64,000 nt of DNA from Thalassolituus maritimus (GTDB taxonomy: Bacteria > Pseudomonadota > Gammaproteobacteria > Pseudomonadales > Oceanobacteraceae), in assembly GCA_913019975.1 (NCBI GenBank), contig CAJWBH010000013.1:1-64000 (forward strand), read 5' to 3'. The notes below the pieces were generated by a model. The model was given only the letters and a program-made list of their open reading frames with translations. It was not told the DNA's origin and did no database searches. Below, in pieces: positions 26,450 to 38,800 of this stretch. Each line of letters opens with the position of its first letter. The stretch's first letter is position 1. A program made the position numbers and the translations under genes.

Positions 26450-27476
26450 TCGTTGAGAGGTACGCCTGGCGGTAATCGCCAGGCGTTGAACCTGTCCAGC
26501 GCCGGAATGCTTTATAGAATGCACTCGGCTCGGTGTAACCCACTTTATAGGCCACTTCATACAAAGGCATATCACCTTCGCAGATGAGCTTCATCGAAAG
26601 TCCCTGACGCGCCTCGTCTAATAAGTTCTGATAGGTTGTACCCAGAGCGCGCAACCGGCGTTGAAGATTTCGCACGCTGATACCCAACTGATCCGCGACC
26701 CCCTCCTGGGATACATTTCTCCGGATCAGGCACATTTCCAGAATATCTTTTAATTCAGAATAGAGAGCCAGATGCTCACGAAACCTCTGATCCTGACGGA
26801 TCAGCTCACGTTGAACACTTTTGAAAAGCACCGGCTGAGGATCTGGTCCATCACGATTCCAGGCGACCTGACTGATCTCAAGCATGTAGAAGCCTTCCGT
26901 CGCAGCGACCTGTATTCCGGTGATATCCGCCGCTTGCGCTGCATCCGCAATTTCGCTCTGCGGAAGATGCATACAGAGGTCTTCGGGTTCAAAACTATCG
27001 CCTAGCGCATCCCGGCAGACACCCGCCATGATCACCACGGCAGCAGACAACTGCAGTGGCGACACATGCCTTTCAGGATGACGCTCTACCGAAATCAGTA
27101 CTATGTCACTTTGGGAGGTATCAATTTCATAGCGCAGACTTCCTGTCGACAGATACACGTAAGGAATCAGCGCCTCGATACCTTTACGCAACGAAGGCGC
27201 ACAACGGAGCAATCGCTGCAATGGCATCTCACGGCGCGCCATATAGATACCGAGATCAAACGCCAGCAACTCGTCATCAAGAAAACGTGCGACAAAGTCG
27301 TATGCATCTGCAACACGATCTGTATCAACCCACCTTGGAAGTGGTAATTCCGGGTCTATCCGCAGGATAGGCCATAGTTGATTCATATCCACGCCGCGGC
27401 CGTTCCAGTAATTCAGCAGGTGCTGTACCAGTACAATATCGACCTGAGCAGTCGGCGCCATATCCTTCCCCAACAT
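26421..27476 (-). CDS. AraC-family transcriptional regulator
   Basis: 351 residues with the same layout as the regulator at 14 kb: an N-terminal effector domain (about 15-215), then helix-turn-helix motifs [24 protein letters not shown] near 266 and [23 protein letters not shown] near 310, with STPGDYRQ at the end. AGGA lies 5 nt before ATG 27476. It converges on and overlaps ndh, so antisense transcription through ndh is possible. Target genes are not evident. Confidence 0.9.
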   Translation of the reverse strand: MLGKDMAPTAQVDIVLVQHLLNYWNGRGVDMNQLWPILRIDPELPLPRWVDTDRVADAYDFVARFLDDELLAFDLGIYMARREMPLQRLLRCAPSLRKGIEALIPYVYLSTGSLRYEIDTSQSDIVLISVERHPERHVSPLQLSAAVVIMAGVCRDALGDSFEPEDLCMHLPQSEIADAAQAADITGIQVAATEGFYMLEISQVAWNRDGPDPQPVLFKSVQRELIRQDQRFREHLALYSELKDILEMCLIRRNVSQEGVADQLGISVRNLQRRLRALGTTYQNLLDEARQGLSMKLICEGDMPLYEVAYKVGYTEPSAFYKAFRRWTGSTPGDYRQAYLSTINAISTEDE

Positions 27477-27614
27477 TCGAATCCTATGAGCAATCAGACA
27501 GTTAACATTTGTTCTTTTTCTGTCAAAATCGAATGTTCCGTACCTGCGCCATCTGAGTCAATAGACTGAGGCGACACTGCCCGGTTAGGCACGAATTTAG
27601 GCGTATAAACTGAA

Positions 27615-28097
27615 TTACTCAGAGCTTTCGCGCAGTAAGGTATCCACGGCAGCACTGATCTGATCGCTGCTGAAGCCACGATATGACAGAAAGCGCCAAA
27701 GTTTCAGTTTAAAATCAGGATTATCATGTCCTATGGAACGCGCCTTTCTGCGGGCAACTTCAAGCGCTTTTTCGTGCCAATTTTCTTCTGACGTTTCAAA
27801 TGCAGAACAGGCTGTTTCTCCATCAACGCCTTTTTCCCGCAACTCCTGCTTCAAGCGAACAGGACCAACCCCACGAGAAGCACGGGAACGGACAAACATT
27901 GAGGCGAAACGCTCGTCAGACTGCCACTGGCGTTCAGCGAGCTCGTCTAACACGCATTCCAGATCGTCGGCAGAGGCTGCCTTTGGAGAGAGCTTCCGCC
28001 ACAGTTCGCGGCGGGAATAATCACGGCGGGAGAGCAGATCTACCGCCGCGTGTTTCAGGCCAGACGGGTCAAGAGGCTCAGGCTTCGGCTTCTTCAT
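27615..28097 (-). CDS. recX: RecA regulator RecX
   Basis: I choose ATG 28097 ([13 protein letters not shown]), which overlaps the last 20 bp of recA; an ATG at 28127 is also in frame but has no ribosome-binding site. The 160-residue product has the three-helix RecX repeats ([21 protein letters not shown] near 16; [23 protein letters not shown] near 52; [22 protein letters not shown] near 130). RecX caps RecA filaments and inhibits strand exchange. The overlap implies coupling to recA and SOS co-regulation. Confidence 0.9.
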   Translation of the reverse strand: MKKPKPEPLDPSGLKHAAVDLLSRRDYSRRELWRKLSPKAASADDLECVLDELAERQWQSDERFASMFVRSRASRGVGPVRLKQELREKGVDGETACSAFETSEENWHEKALEVARRKARSIGHDNPDFKLKLWRFLSYRGFSSDQISAAVDTLLRESSE

Positions 28098-29109
28098 CCT
28101 CAGACTCTGGTTGCTCTGAAGGTACATTCAACAGCTGCGCACGGATCTGACCTTCGATATCAGCGGCCATTTCTGGATGATCCTCCAGATACTGGGACGC
28201 GTTCGCCTTACCCTGACCGATCTTATCGCCCTGATAGCTGTACCAGGCACCTGATTTCTCAACAATGCCGCATTTCACACCCAGATCGATCACTTCACCC
28301 ATATGGTAAATACCTTTGCCATACATGATCTGGAACTCGGCCTGCTTAAACGGCGGCGACACTTTGTTCTTCACGACCTTCACCCGGGTTTCATTACCTA
28401 CGATTTCATCGCCCTGTTTTACAGAGCCGGTACGACGGATATCGAGGCGAACAGAAGAGTAGAACTTGAGCGCATTACCGCCAGTCGTAGTCTCAGGGCT
28501 ACCAAACATGACACCGATCTTCATACGGATCTGGTTAATGAAGATCACCAGACAGTTGGCATTTTTTACATTGCCCGTGATTTTACGCAGAGCCTGAGAC
28601 ATCAGACGTGCCTGCAGGCCAACATGACTGTCACCCATCTCACCTTCAATCTCGGCTTTTGGCGTCAGAGCGGCAACCGAGTCAACAACGATGACATCAA
28701 CCGCGCCAGAGCGTACCAGACTGTCACAGATCTCCAGCGCCTGCTCGCCAGTATCCGGCTGTGATACCAGCAAGCTATCCAGGTCGATACCCAGCTTTTC
28801 AGCATACAGAGGATCTAACGCGTGTTCGGCGTCGATAATAGCGACGGTTTTACCTGCTTTCTGCGCCTGAGCCATCGCAGACAGACACATGGTTGTTTTA
28901 CCTGAACTCTCCGGACCGTAGATTTCTACAATACGTCCCATTGGCAAACCGCCAATTCCAAGCGCAATATCCAGACTCAAAGAACCCGTGGAGACTGCAG
29001 GAATGGCTTCGCGAGGCTGCTCACCCATTTTCATGATGGCGCCTTTACCGAACTGGCGTTCGATCTGGCCCAGGGCTGCATCCAGAGCTTTCTGTTTGTT
29101 CTGATCCAT
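28078..29109 (-). CDS. recA: Recombinase RecA
   Basis: 343 residues, close to the usual 345-355. GPESSGKTT (about 65-73) is Walker [27 protein letters not shown] near 140-165 holds Walker B and part of loop L1, [28 protein letters not shown] near 191-218 covers loop L2. The C-terminus is acidic (SEDEEAEA), as expected for autoregulation. It forms ATP-dependent filaments on ssDNA and triggers LexA cleavage. Its promoter carries a LexA box. Confidence 0.98.
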   Translation of the reverse strand: MDQNKQKALDAALGQIERQFGKGAIMKMGEQPREAIPAVSTGSLSLDIALGIGGLPMGRIVEIYGPESSGKTTMCLSAMAQAQKAGKTVAIIDAEHALDPLYAEKLGIDLDSLLVSQPDTGEQALEICDSLVRSGAVDVIVVDSVAALTPKAEIEGEMGDSHVGLQARLMSQALRKITGNVKNANCLVIFINQIRMKIGVMFGSPETTTGGNALKFYSSVRLDIRRTGSVKQGDEIVGNETRVKVVKNKVSPPFKQAEFQIMYGKGIYHMGEVIDLGVKCGIVEKSGAWYSYQGDKIGQGKANASQYLEDHPEMAADIEGQIRAQLLNVPSEQPESEDEEAEA

Positions 29110-29170
29110 GGTCGGTTCCTTGGTCGTATTCAGTCGTTAATCAGGAATATTGTTCAGCAATCTTTGATTA

Positions 29171-29215
29171 CTGTAGATTTAACCAGTATTTAATCACAGC
29201 GTTTTTTAAAGTCAA
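29171..29215 (-). promoter_or_regulatory. recA promoter with LexA (SOS) box
   Basis: On the minus strand TTGACT (29215-29210) and TAAATA (29192-29187) are 17 nt apart, and CTGGTTAAATCTACAG (29186-29171) follows directly. It fits CTG-N10-CAG and differs from CTGT-N8-ACAG at one position, so LexA bound there would block the start site. Confidence 0.85.
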
Positions 29216-29222
29216 CAAAACA

Positions 29223-29238
29223 CTGGTTATTTGTTCAG
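29223..29238 (-). promoter_or_regulatory. Possible second LexA box
   Basis: CTGAACAAATAACCAG on the minus strand also fits CTG-N10-CAG and lies just upstream of the recA -35 element. It has two mismatches to the extended consensus, so it may be weak. Confidence 0.4.
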
Positions 29239-29260
29239 TACTTTTTCAGTCAGGTGAGTT

Positions 29261-29746
29261 TCAGTGGTCGCAGTCATTCACGAAGCCCAATAACATCTCC
29301 AGCGCTTTGGCGACAGACTGCTGGCGGACAGCATCCCGATCACCATCAAACTGAAAGAGGTTTACCCTCTGAGCGGCCTCGCTGCCACAGCCAATCCATA
29401 CTGTCCCGACGGGCTTACCCGCGACGGCTCCACCTGGCCCGGCAATGCCACTGACTGCAATACTGACGTCCCCAAAGCGGGCTGCACCTGCCACCATAGC
29501 TTTTACTGTCGCTTCGCTGACTGCACCGTGTGCATTCAATATCTCTGTTGGTACACCGAGGTCACGCTGTTTAGCAGTATTCGAGTAGGTAACAAAACCG
29601 CATTCAAACCACTGACTACTCCCGGCCAGATCGGTACACGCGGCAGCAATCATGCCACCCGTGCAGGATTCTGCCGTCACAAGTTTCAGGTTGCGAGCGA
29701 GCAATTCTGTAGCCAGAGTCTGAAGAAGATCGGATATGGCGGACAT
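29261..29746 (-). CDS. pncC: Nicotinamide-nucleotide amidohydrolase PncC (CinA C-terminal domain)
   Basis: 161 residues, the stand-alone CinA C-terminal form usually found just upstream of recA. LVTAESCTGGMIAA near 22 is the core motif with its Ser/Thr region, ECGFVTYSNTAKQRDLGV near 48 and AVSGIAGPGGAVAGKPVGTVW near 97 are the other conserved blocks. PncC converts NMN to nicotinate mononucleotide and recycles products of NAD-dependent DNA ligase. It shares the strand with recA, with about 150 bp between. Confidence 0.95.
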   Translation of the reverse strand: MSAISDLLQTLATELLARNLKLVTAESCTGGMIAAACTDLAGSSQWFECGFVTYSNTAKQRDLGVPTEILNAHGAVSEATVKAMVAGAARFGDVSIAVSGIAGPGGAVAGKPVGTVWIGCGSEAAQRVNLFQFDGDRDAVRQQSVAKALEMLLGFVNDCDH

Positions 29747-29797
29747 GATAGTTCCTGCGTCAAAGTCTGAGGCACAGAATATCAGATGAAGCGAGAG

Positions 29798-29822
29798 CGG
29801 ACATGCCTTACTGGCATGTCCG
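29798..29822 (-). terminator. Hairpin after the giant adhesin-OmpA gene
   Basis: CGGACATGCC (29798-29807) pairs perfectly with GGCATGTCCG (29813-29822) around 5 nt. Only a mild pyrimidine-rich stretch follows on the minus strand, so terminator strength is uncertain. Confidence 0.55.
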
Positions 29823-29839
29823 TTCGCGTAAACTGAAGA

Positions 29840-32800
29840 CTATTTAATCACCCGGATTTCTACCCGGCGATTCGCTGCACGGCCCTGTGCGGTGTCGTTA
29901 CTGGCGATTGGATCTTCTTCACCGTAACCTCTGGCTTCTAAGCGCATGGGGTTGATTCCCATATCAATCAGATATTGCATCACTGCATTCGCTCTGCGCT
30001 CCGATAGCCGCTGATTGTTTGCAGCGGCCCCCAGTGAGTCCGTGTAAGCACCGATCTCGATACGGGCGTCCGGGTACTCCATCAGAGTGTCTGCGACCTG
30101 TTCGAGAGTACGCGTTGCGCCACGGGTCAGTTCGGCAGAACCACTAGCAAAATAGACACCATCAAGCCGGGCATCCAGAACCGAACATCCGCGGTGATTT
30201 ACAGACATACCCGAAGGCGTACCCGGACAATCATCAATATCATCAACGATACCATCATCATCGCTGTCTGCCATGATGACCACCGGTGCTTTTACCGGTT
30301 CTGGCTTTGGCAGCGGACGCGGCTTAACCACCGGTCGGCGTTGCGGAACGGGTTCGGTGGTGCCAAAGCGTTTCATTATAGAAAGGCCGACAAAATGAGC
30401 ATCCCGGGTGAAAGACTGACCAGAAATGCGCGCTGCCCAACTGTCTTTAAAGCTGTACTCAATCCCTATCCCCAGCCCCAGAGCCATTGAGGCTTCTTTG
30501 CTGTAATCAACGTCAGAATCGGTTGAAATCGACGCCAGCCCAGCTTCGAGATAGGCGTTCAGGGAATTTTTTCCGTTCCAGCTGGTTTGCCAAGGATACC
30601 AGTGTAGTGCAGCGCCCAGAGCACTGTAACCGAAGTCCGACTCTTCTCCTGTATCACCATCTTCAAGAACCGCGTTGCCGAGGTCGGTGTAGTGAAGCTC
30701 TACCGAGATGTCGTCTTTCAGACGATAACCACCGAAAAGTTGAAAACCAAAGCCTGACTCATCAACGTTATCGTATACGCTATCACTGGTTCCGGGCGTC
30801 AGGCGACTGAAGCCCAACCCCAGCCCAACATACGACTCTTCTGATTCGAAGGCCTGTGATACCAAGGGTGCAAACATCACGAGCACACCAACCAGCAGAG
30901 ACACTGTGGGCTTTAAAAAAGCCCGTTTGTGCCGTTCTGCTCTGCGGCGCAGCACCACCAGCGGCAGGCCGAGCAGTACCCAGAGCAAGCTCTGACTACC
31001 AAGGCCTGGCAGTGATGCATTCACTTCACCTTTGCCCGGTACGATATTCTCCACCAGCTCAGGGGCCTGTTCGGCATCCGGTACCTGCATGTAATCTGGC
31101 GTACCATCGCCATCGGAGTCCGCACACACAGCGCCGGTACCACATTCCTGACGGTCACTGATCCCATCACCGTCCGAGTCGCCCGAACCATCCGGCATGC
31201 CAGCAGCATTGTTGCTGTCCGGATCACGGTAGTCAGGAATGCCATCGTCATCGACGTCGCCAGTGCCACCTTCTTCGACGGTGAGGATGCCATCGTTGTC
31301 GTCATCAGGGTCGAGGTAATCAGGAATACCGTCATTATCGGTATCGTCATTACGAGGATTACCGTCGCCGTCTGCATCTTCAAATGCCGTCGAAACGCCA
31401 TCGCCATCATCGTCCGGGTCGCGGAAGTTCGGCAAATCATCACCATCGCTGTCCCAGCAGAGAATCAGCCCCGGACACTCAACAGCATCACTGATGCCAT
31501 CACGGTCCGAGTCACCGCCTGACGGGTCCAGATAATCCGGAATACCATCAAAGTCGCTATCGCCTTCATTTTCTTCTGCGGTCGGAACACCATCGCCGTC
31601 GTCATCCGGATCACGGTAGTCCGGACGCCCGTCATTATCTGTATCGTCGTTCAACGGATCGCCGTCACCGTTACGGTCTTCGTCTACGGTCGGGATACCA
31701 TCGCCGTCATCATCCTCGGACAGATAATCCGGAGCACCGTTACTGTCGCTGTCCGGGCAAGGGAGACCCGTCGGACATTCGCGAGCATCACTGACACCAT
31801 CGCGGTCGCTGTCACCACTGCCGTCTGGTGTCATGGCTTCGTTACTGTCATCCGGGTCAAGGTAGTCAGGGATATCGTCGTTATCAGCGTCCAGACCCAG
31901 CTCTTCATCCGTCGGTACACCATCATTGTCGTCATCACGATCCAGATAGTCCGGTTGCCCATCACCATCGGTATCGTCATTGGCTGGGTTACCATCTGCG
32001 CCCAGATCTTCCTCAATCGAAAGAATGCCATCACCGTCGTCATCCTCGTCGAGATAATCAGGAATACCATCTTCGTCTGTATCACGACACGGAACACCAT
32101 CCGGACACTCAGCGCCGTCAGGCACACCATCTTCATCGGAGTCACCAGCTGAAGGATCCAGATAATCAGGAATACCATCGCCATCACTGTCCCCGGTGCC
32201 TTCATCTATGGTGTTGAATCCGTCGTTATCGTCATCTTCATCGCGGTAATCCGGTATGCCATCACCGTCAGTATCGCGAACTGGCCCTTCTTCAATAGTT
32301 GGACGCCCGTCGTTGTCATCGTCGTCATCCGCGTAGTCAGGTGTGCCGTCACCATCAGTGTCACGACACGGAATACCAGCCGGACACTCCGTAATGTCAT
32401 TGATACCATCGCCATCCGAGTCGCCGCCGATACCTGACGCTGTATTGCCATCCGGGTCAAGGTAATCAGGAATACCGTCACTGTCGGCATCACCGTTACC
32501 TTCTTCATCAGATGGGATACCGTCGCCATCATCATCGCGATCCAGGTAGTCCGGGGTGCCATCGCCGTCGGTGTCATCGTTCGCTGGGTTGCCATCCGCG
32601 TTCGGATCTTCGTCAACAGTCAGACGACCATCATTGTCATCATCCGGGTCGTTATAGTCCGGCTGACCATCCTGATCAGAGTCTTCACATGGTGCTCCAG
32701 CCTGACACTCGGCCAGATCTGACAGGGTGTCATTGTCGCTGTCACCCGGACCACTGGTGTCGCTGTCATTCGGATCGAGATACGCGGGGATTGTATCCTC

Positions 32801-35800
32801 ATCGAAATCAGGGCCAGCCTGAGTCGATGGATTACCGTCGCCATCGCTATCATCGTCTTCGCTACGAGTGTTTACACCATCGCCGTCGTCATCCGCATCA
32901 CGGAAGTCTGGAATTCCGTCGTCATCAGTATCTCGCTCAAAACCTTCAATGCTGCTTGGTACGCCATCGTTGTCGTCATCACTATCGAGGTAGTCAGGCA
33001 GACCATCACCGTCGGTATCACGACATGGGAACCCGGTGTCACACTCAATATCGTCAAAGATACCGTCTTCGTCAGCGTCGCCCGGCGAACCGTTCAGTTC
33101 GTCGTTCGGGTCCAGATAGGCCGGAATGCCGTCACCATCAGCATCGTCATCACGAGGGTCGCCGTTACCGTTAAGATCTTCTTCCAGCGTCGTGCGACCA
33201 TCACCATCGTCGTCAGGGTCGAGGTAATCAGGAACTCCGTCGCGATCGAGGTCATCGTTGTCCGGATTACCATCACCATTGGCGTCTTCTTCCAGATTGG
33301 TCAGGCCATCGCCGTCATCATCGGTACTGTCAGGGTCGAGATAATCAGGTACGCCATCGTCGTCACCATCAGGCCCAGGATTAGTTGCCGGGTTACCGTC
33401 ACCATCCAGATCCGCATCTTCGTCGGCCGTTGCTATGCCGTCGCCATCATCATCGCCATCCATGTAATCCGGGACGCCATCGAAGTCACGATCAACACAT
33501 GGAATACCCGTCGGACACTCAATACCGTCTGGAATCCCGTCGCCATCGCCGTCACCCGGTGATGTGCTTACACCGTCATTGGCGTCGAGATAAGCTGGAA
33601 TGCCATCACCGTCGGCATCGGGGCCAGCATTGGTCGCCGCATTATTATCGAGGTCGGTGTTCGCATCTTCCATCGGTGTTGGAATGCCATCGCCATCGTC
33701 ATCCGCGTCGAGGTAATCCGGGATATTATTTCCGTCGGTATCGCGACCCGGCGATTCCTGAACAGTCGGAATGCTGTCCCCATCGTCGTCTTCATCGCGG
33801 AAATCTGGAATACCGTCGAAATCCGTATCCTGACACGGCAGAGCGGTGCCACACTCGGTGTTGTCCGGAATGCCATCGCCATCCGAATCACCTACTCCGG
33901 CTTCGCCGTCATTAGGATCGAGATACGCGGGAATGCCATCGCTATCAGCATCCGGCCCAGGGTTTGTCGCCGCATTGCCATCAAGGTCTGTATCCGCATC
34001 TTCATCGCGTGTGAGGATGCCATCACCATCATCGTCATTATCGAGATAGTCTTCGACACCATTGCCATCGGAGTCCGTTTCAGCGCCTTCATTACGGGTA
34101 GGAATCCCGTCATTGTCATCATCAGAGTCCATGTAGTCGGGACGCCCATCGTTGTCGCTGTCACGGCACGGCAGACCTGATACACATTCACGGTCATCAG
34201 TTATGCCATCGTCGTCAGCGTCTCCCGGTGCTGCGGTCAGGCTATCGTTGGGATCAAGATACGCTGGGATACCATCGTTATCGGCATCCGGCCCCGCTGT
34301 CGTTGCTGGATTCGCATCGCCATCAGTGTTGTTGTCTTCGTCAGCTGTAGCGATACCGTCGCCATCATCATCACGATCCAGGTAATCCGGGGTTGCGTCG
34401 CCATCGGTATCACGATCTGAACCTTCGCTCAGAGTCGGAATACCATCGCCATCATCATCGGAGTCGGCGAAATCAGGGATGCCATCGCTGTCAGTGTCAG
34501 TGCACGGGTAACCGGAAGCGCATTCGATATCATCTGGAATACCGTCATCGTCACTGTCACCTGCTGAGCTGTCATCTGCATCATTCGGATCAAGATAGGC
34601 TGGTATGCCATCCCCGTCCTGATCGTCGTTGATGAAGTCACCGTCGTCGTTAAGATCTTCGTCGCGTGTCAGGATACCATCGTTGTCGTCGTCTTCATCA
34701 CGGAAGTCCGGCACTCCATCTGCATCGGTATCACGATCGCCGCCTTCTTCAGCAGAAGAGATGCCATCGTTGTCGTCGTCCTCATCCATGTAGTCGGGAG
34801 TGCCGTCCGCATCGCTGTCCTGACAAGGAATTCCGTCCGGACATTCAACAGTATCCGGGATGCCGTCGCCGTCACTGTCGTTGGTGCCGTCAGTGCTGTC
34901 GTCATCACGGTCGAGATAGTCAGGGATACCATCGCCGTCGCTATCGTCATTCGTTGGATCGCCATCACCGTTGACGTCTTCCTCTTCCGTCGTGCGGCCA
35001 TCACCATCATCGTCGTCATCGAGGTAGTCCGGTGTGCCGTCGCGGTCCAGATCGTCGTTGGTTGGATCGCCATCGCCATTTCTGTCTTCATCAAGGTCGG
35101 TCAGACCATCGCCATCACCGTCGGCCGCAAAGAACTCAATTGTGACTGGTATCAGAGCTTCTTCTGCTGCTGTGATGGATACGGTCGCAGTTCCAACCTC
35201 AAACAACGAGGTCAGTTCGACGCTGTAAATGCCATTGCCCTGATCAGTGACGGCAGAGAGTGTACCCAGGTCCGTAGCGAATTCAGCTGGCACTTCAGTA
35301 ACGATATCGCCTGCTGTGTCGCGGACAATGACCGTGATCACTGAAGCAGACGAGCCATCGGCAGCAACCGACAAAGGCGTTGCAGAGGTGGATGAATTGT
35401 CAGCGCTGACCAGCACTTCAATGGTGATCTCTCCACTGACTTCACGCGTATTCCCTGCCCCATCCTCAGAGACGACGGTCACTGGATAGCTTCCGTTATC
35501 CAACGCATCGGTAACAGTAAGACTCCAGCTACCCGCAGCATCCGCGGTAGTTTCATACTCGTTACCGTTCACAGACACTTTGATCAGCGTTCCGGCCTCG
35601 GCGTCACCGGAGAGTTCCGGTGTGTAATCCACAATGGTGGTGCCATCCTGAGTCAGCGAAAGCTCAGCCGGGTCAAGAGTATCAATAGTAATGCCGAACG
35701 ACTCAGACACCCCAGATAAGTTTCCTGCGGTATCCGTCGCGGTGGCCGTCAGTGAATACTCACCGTCGTCCAGCGTGGTCCGCCCGTAATCAAGGCTCCA

Positions 35801-38800
35801 CTCGCCAGAGGCGTTTGCGATAACGTTGCCAATCAGACTCTCATCGCGGTAGATATTAATCTCTGCCCCCGCCTCACTTTCACCGCTGATTACTATGCGA
35901 TTATCGGACGTCAGGCCGTCGGTGCTGTCGACACCTGTGTCGTCTGAAATTCCAGTGATGGAAGGCGCTTCTGGCGTGGTCGTATCGACCTCGATCAGAA
36001 CAGGCGCTGAAACAACGCCGGTATTGCCCGCCAGGTCAGTGACCTGATTTGTGATTTGATATTCGCCATCCGTCAGGGCGACGTCGGTGTAATCCAGCTG
36101 CCACAGCCCTGTGTCGTCGGCTGACACGATCCCAGCCGGTATGCCATTGATAAAGACTTCAATCTCGCTGAATGGCTCCGAAGAACCGGAAATCACCAGC
36201 TCGTTATCCGCCGTAACACGATCATTCGGTGTCGCTGTATCTTCACTGATGCCTGTGTCCGTCGCAGGCACTGGCGCCGTGGTATCAATCACCAATTGCA
36301 GCGGCTGACTGTCAGTTTCGTTCCCAGCGAGGTCACGGCTTCGGGCTATGACCTGGTAGGTACCATCGGCCAATTCCAGCGGCGCACTATCAAACTGCCA
36401 TTGCCCGGATTCATCCGCTTGAGTCGAGCCGAGTGAACTGCCATCCAGCAGGATTTCAACATGGCTGCCCGCTTCGGCGGTGCCCACATAAACAACCACA
36501 TTATCTGAAGTGACGGCGTCGGCGGCTGACGCACCGGTATCCTCAAGAATACCGCTCAGTATCGGGGTATCAGGCGCCTGCGTATCAATGATCAGCGTCA
36601 GCACAGAGGATTCAACGCTCTGATTTCCGGCAATATCTGTAGCTATCGCTGTAACCTGATGCACTCCATCTGCCAGAGCAACATCCGAATAATCAAGCGT
36701 CCATTCGCCACTGCCGTTGGCCTTCACCATACCAACAAGGGCACCGTCGATGCGGATATCGAGATCGGCCCCCGCTTCTGCCGTACCATTGAGTACCAGT
36801 GTCGCGTCTGAGGTCACCTGATCGCCTGCTACGCCCGTGTCTTCTGAAACAGAAGTCACAACCGGCGCATCCGGAGCAGTCTGGTCAATAGTCAGAGGGT
36901 AAGCGACAGATAGCGGGCTTGTGAGTCCTGCGAGACTTTCTGACTGCGCTGTCAGCTGATAAGTGCCTTCAGCAAGCTCTACGTCTGAGTAATCAAACGT
37001 CCAGCTGCCGGCAGCGGTAGTACTCGTGGTTCCGATAGCAGCGCCATCAAGGAAGACCGTAATTCTGGTATCAGCGCCGCCACTACCGCTAATAGTTAGG
37101 GTCGCATCAGCTGTTATGCCATCAGCAACTCCAGTATCGTTCGAGATGGCCGCGATGGCTGGTGTTGCCGGGCCTGACGTATCAATGGTGATGGAATAAT
37201 TACCGGACACAGCAGACTCATTGCCTGCCGCATCCACCGCCACGGCGGTGACCACATAGTTGCCATCGTCCAGAGTAGTGGCGCGGTTGTCGTATACCCA
37301 ATCGCCGTTACCATCCGCTTGAACAGTAACCACCTCGTTCCCATCGATTGAGACAACTACGCTATCAAGCGCTTCTGCCGTACCAAGAATACGGAGGGTA
37401 TTGTCGCTGGTGATACCGTCGTTCGGTGACCCGGTGTCATCGGATATCGCCGAGATTACAGGTGCTGCCGAGGCTTCGGTGTCGACAGTCACTGTGTAGG
37501 CTGACGCCGTAGAAGTATTGCCCGCGGCATCTGAGACGACGGCCGTGAAAACATGCTCACCGTCGCTCAGGCTGACGGATGTGTGGTCGTACGTCCATGC
37601 GCCAGCCGGGTCGGTATCCGCGAATCCTGTATAGTTTCCGTCCACGAACACAGATATGCGTTGATTCGCCTCAGCCTGCCCTGCCAGCACCAGCTCAGCA
37701 TCTTTGGTCAGCGCATCACTGTTCGAACGCCCGGTATCCTCACTGATCCCCGTGATCACAGTAGGAGCGGGCGCTACGGTATCGACGACGACAGTCAGTG
37801 AATCAGATTCAACACTGGTATTGCCCGCATTGTCAGTAGCCGTCGCGGTGATTGAGTAAGAACCGTCGTCCAGGTCTGTACCCGAGTAGTCATACGACCA
37901 GTTGCCACTGGCGTCAGCAACCACGGTGGCGATCTCGTTACCGTCAATACGAACGGATACCGAGCTTCCCGCTTCTGCAATCCCTGAGAAAATCAGTGAT
38001 GGGTCGTTAGTGATCTGGTCGCTACCGGACAGGCCGGTATCTGTCGAGATTGCAGACAGAACAGGGGCAGTCGGTGCAGACTGGTCAAGCGTGTAGGTTT
38101 CAGCGTCAACAGGGAGTGTGACTGAAGCTGCATTGCCCTCTGCATCAACAATGTTCTGAGCGTCGGAAAGGGACAGTGCGAGTGTGCCGTTAGCTCCCGA
38201 AATACCCGACACAGTAATATCGAACACGGTCTCGGAAACTGATGCCACAGACGCGACCGTTCCGAACGACGCAACAAAATCAGTGGCGTCGATGTTCTCA
38301 ATGTATTCAGAGAAGCTGACACGGAAGGTAACGGAGCTTGAATTAGTCAGCGACTGCGCAGGCTCCTGCCTGGCGATGGCTGTCACTGATGGTGCTAGGC
38401 CATCAGATATTACGATTCTGTAGTCTTCAACCTCACCCGTTGCCAATTGCCCGGCAGGCGTTGCAGCCGTCAGCCCGAGGTTTGCGATCCGTAAGCGCAT
38501 ATAAGTGCGGCCTGGAACAACATCTACTGATGACCTGAGACCAGACCAGGTCAGTGATGTCGCAACCTCGTAGGAGTTATTGGAAACACTTACAACGCCA
38601 GAAGCTTCATCAGGCTGGAATACACCATCACCATCGAAGTCAATCCAACCAATGACATTCGATGCAAACCCATTAATAGAAGTTGCAGGTACGGTGATAT
38701 TGTACTGCGAACCTGTCGCCGGTACCGCAGTTACCGATGAGATTGCATTATCCGAGTCGTCCGAGGCTTCGCCAAGTGAATTATCTATCCCGTCGACAAA

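Noticed and set aside
30917..30922. U UUU UUA slippery heptamer in the giant gene as a programmed frameshift
   Set aside because: It is in the right phase, but the -1 frame gives no recognisable protein and the 0 frame continues into a perfect OmpA domain.
31080..35110. Many long ORFs in other frames and on the plus strand inside the giant gene
   Set aside because: They arise from the repetitive Asp/Gly codons of the calcium-binding repeats; the products are low-complexity His/Arg- or Met/Thr-rich strings without domains.
31080..35110. Regular DNA repeats resembling a CRISPR array
   Set aside because: Spacing varies and repeats are degenerate and in frame; they encode thrombospondin type 3 repeats and have no unique spacers.
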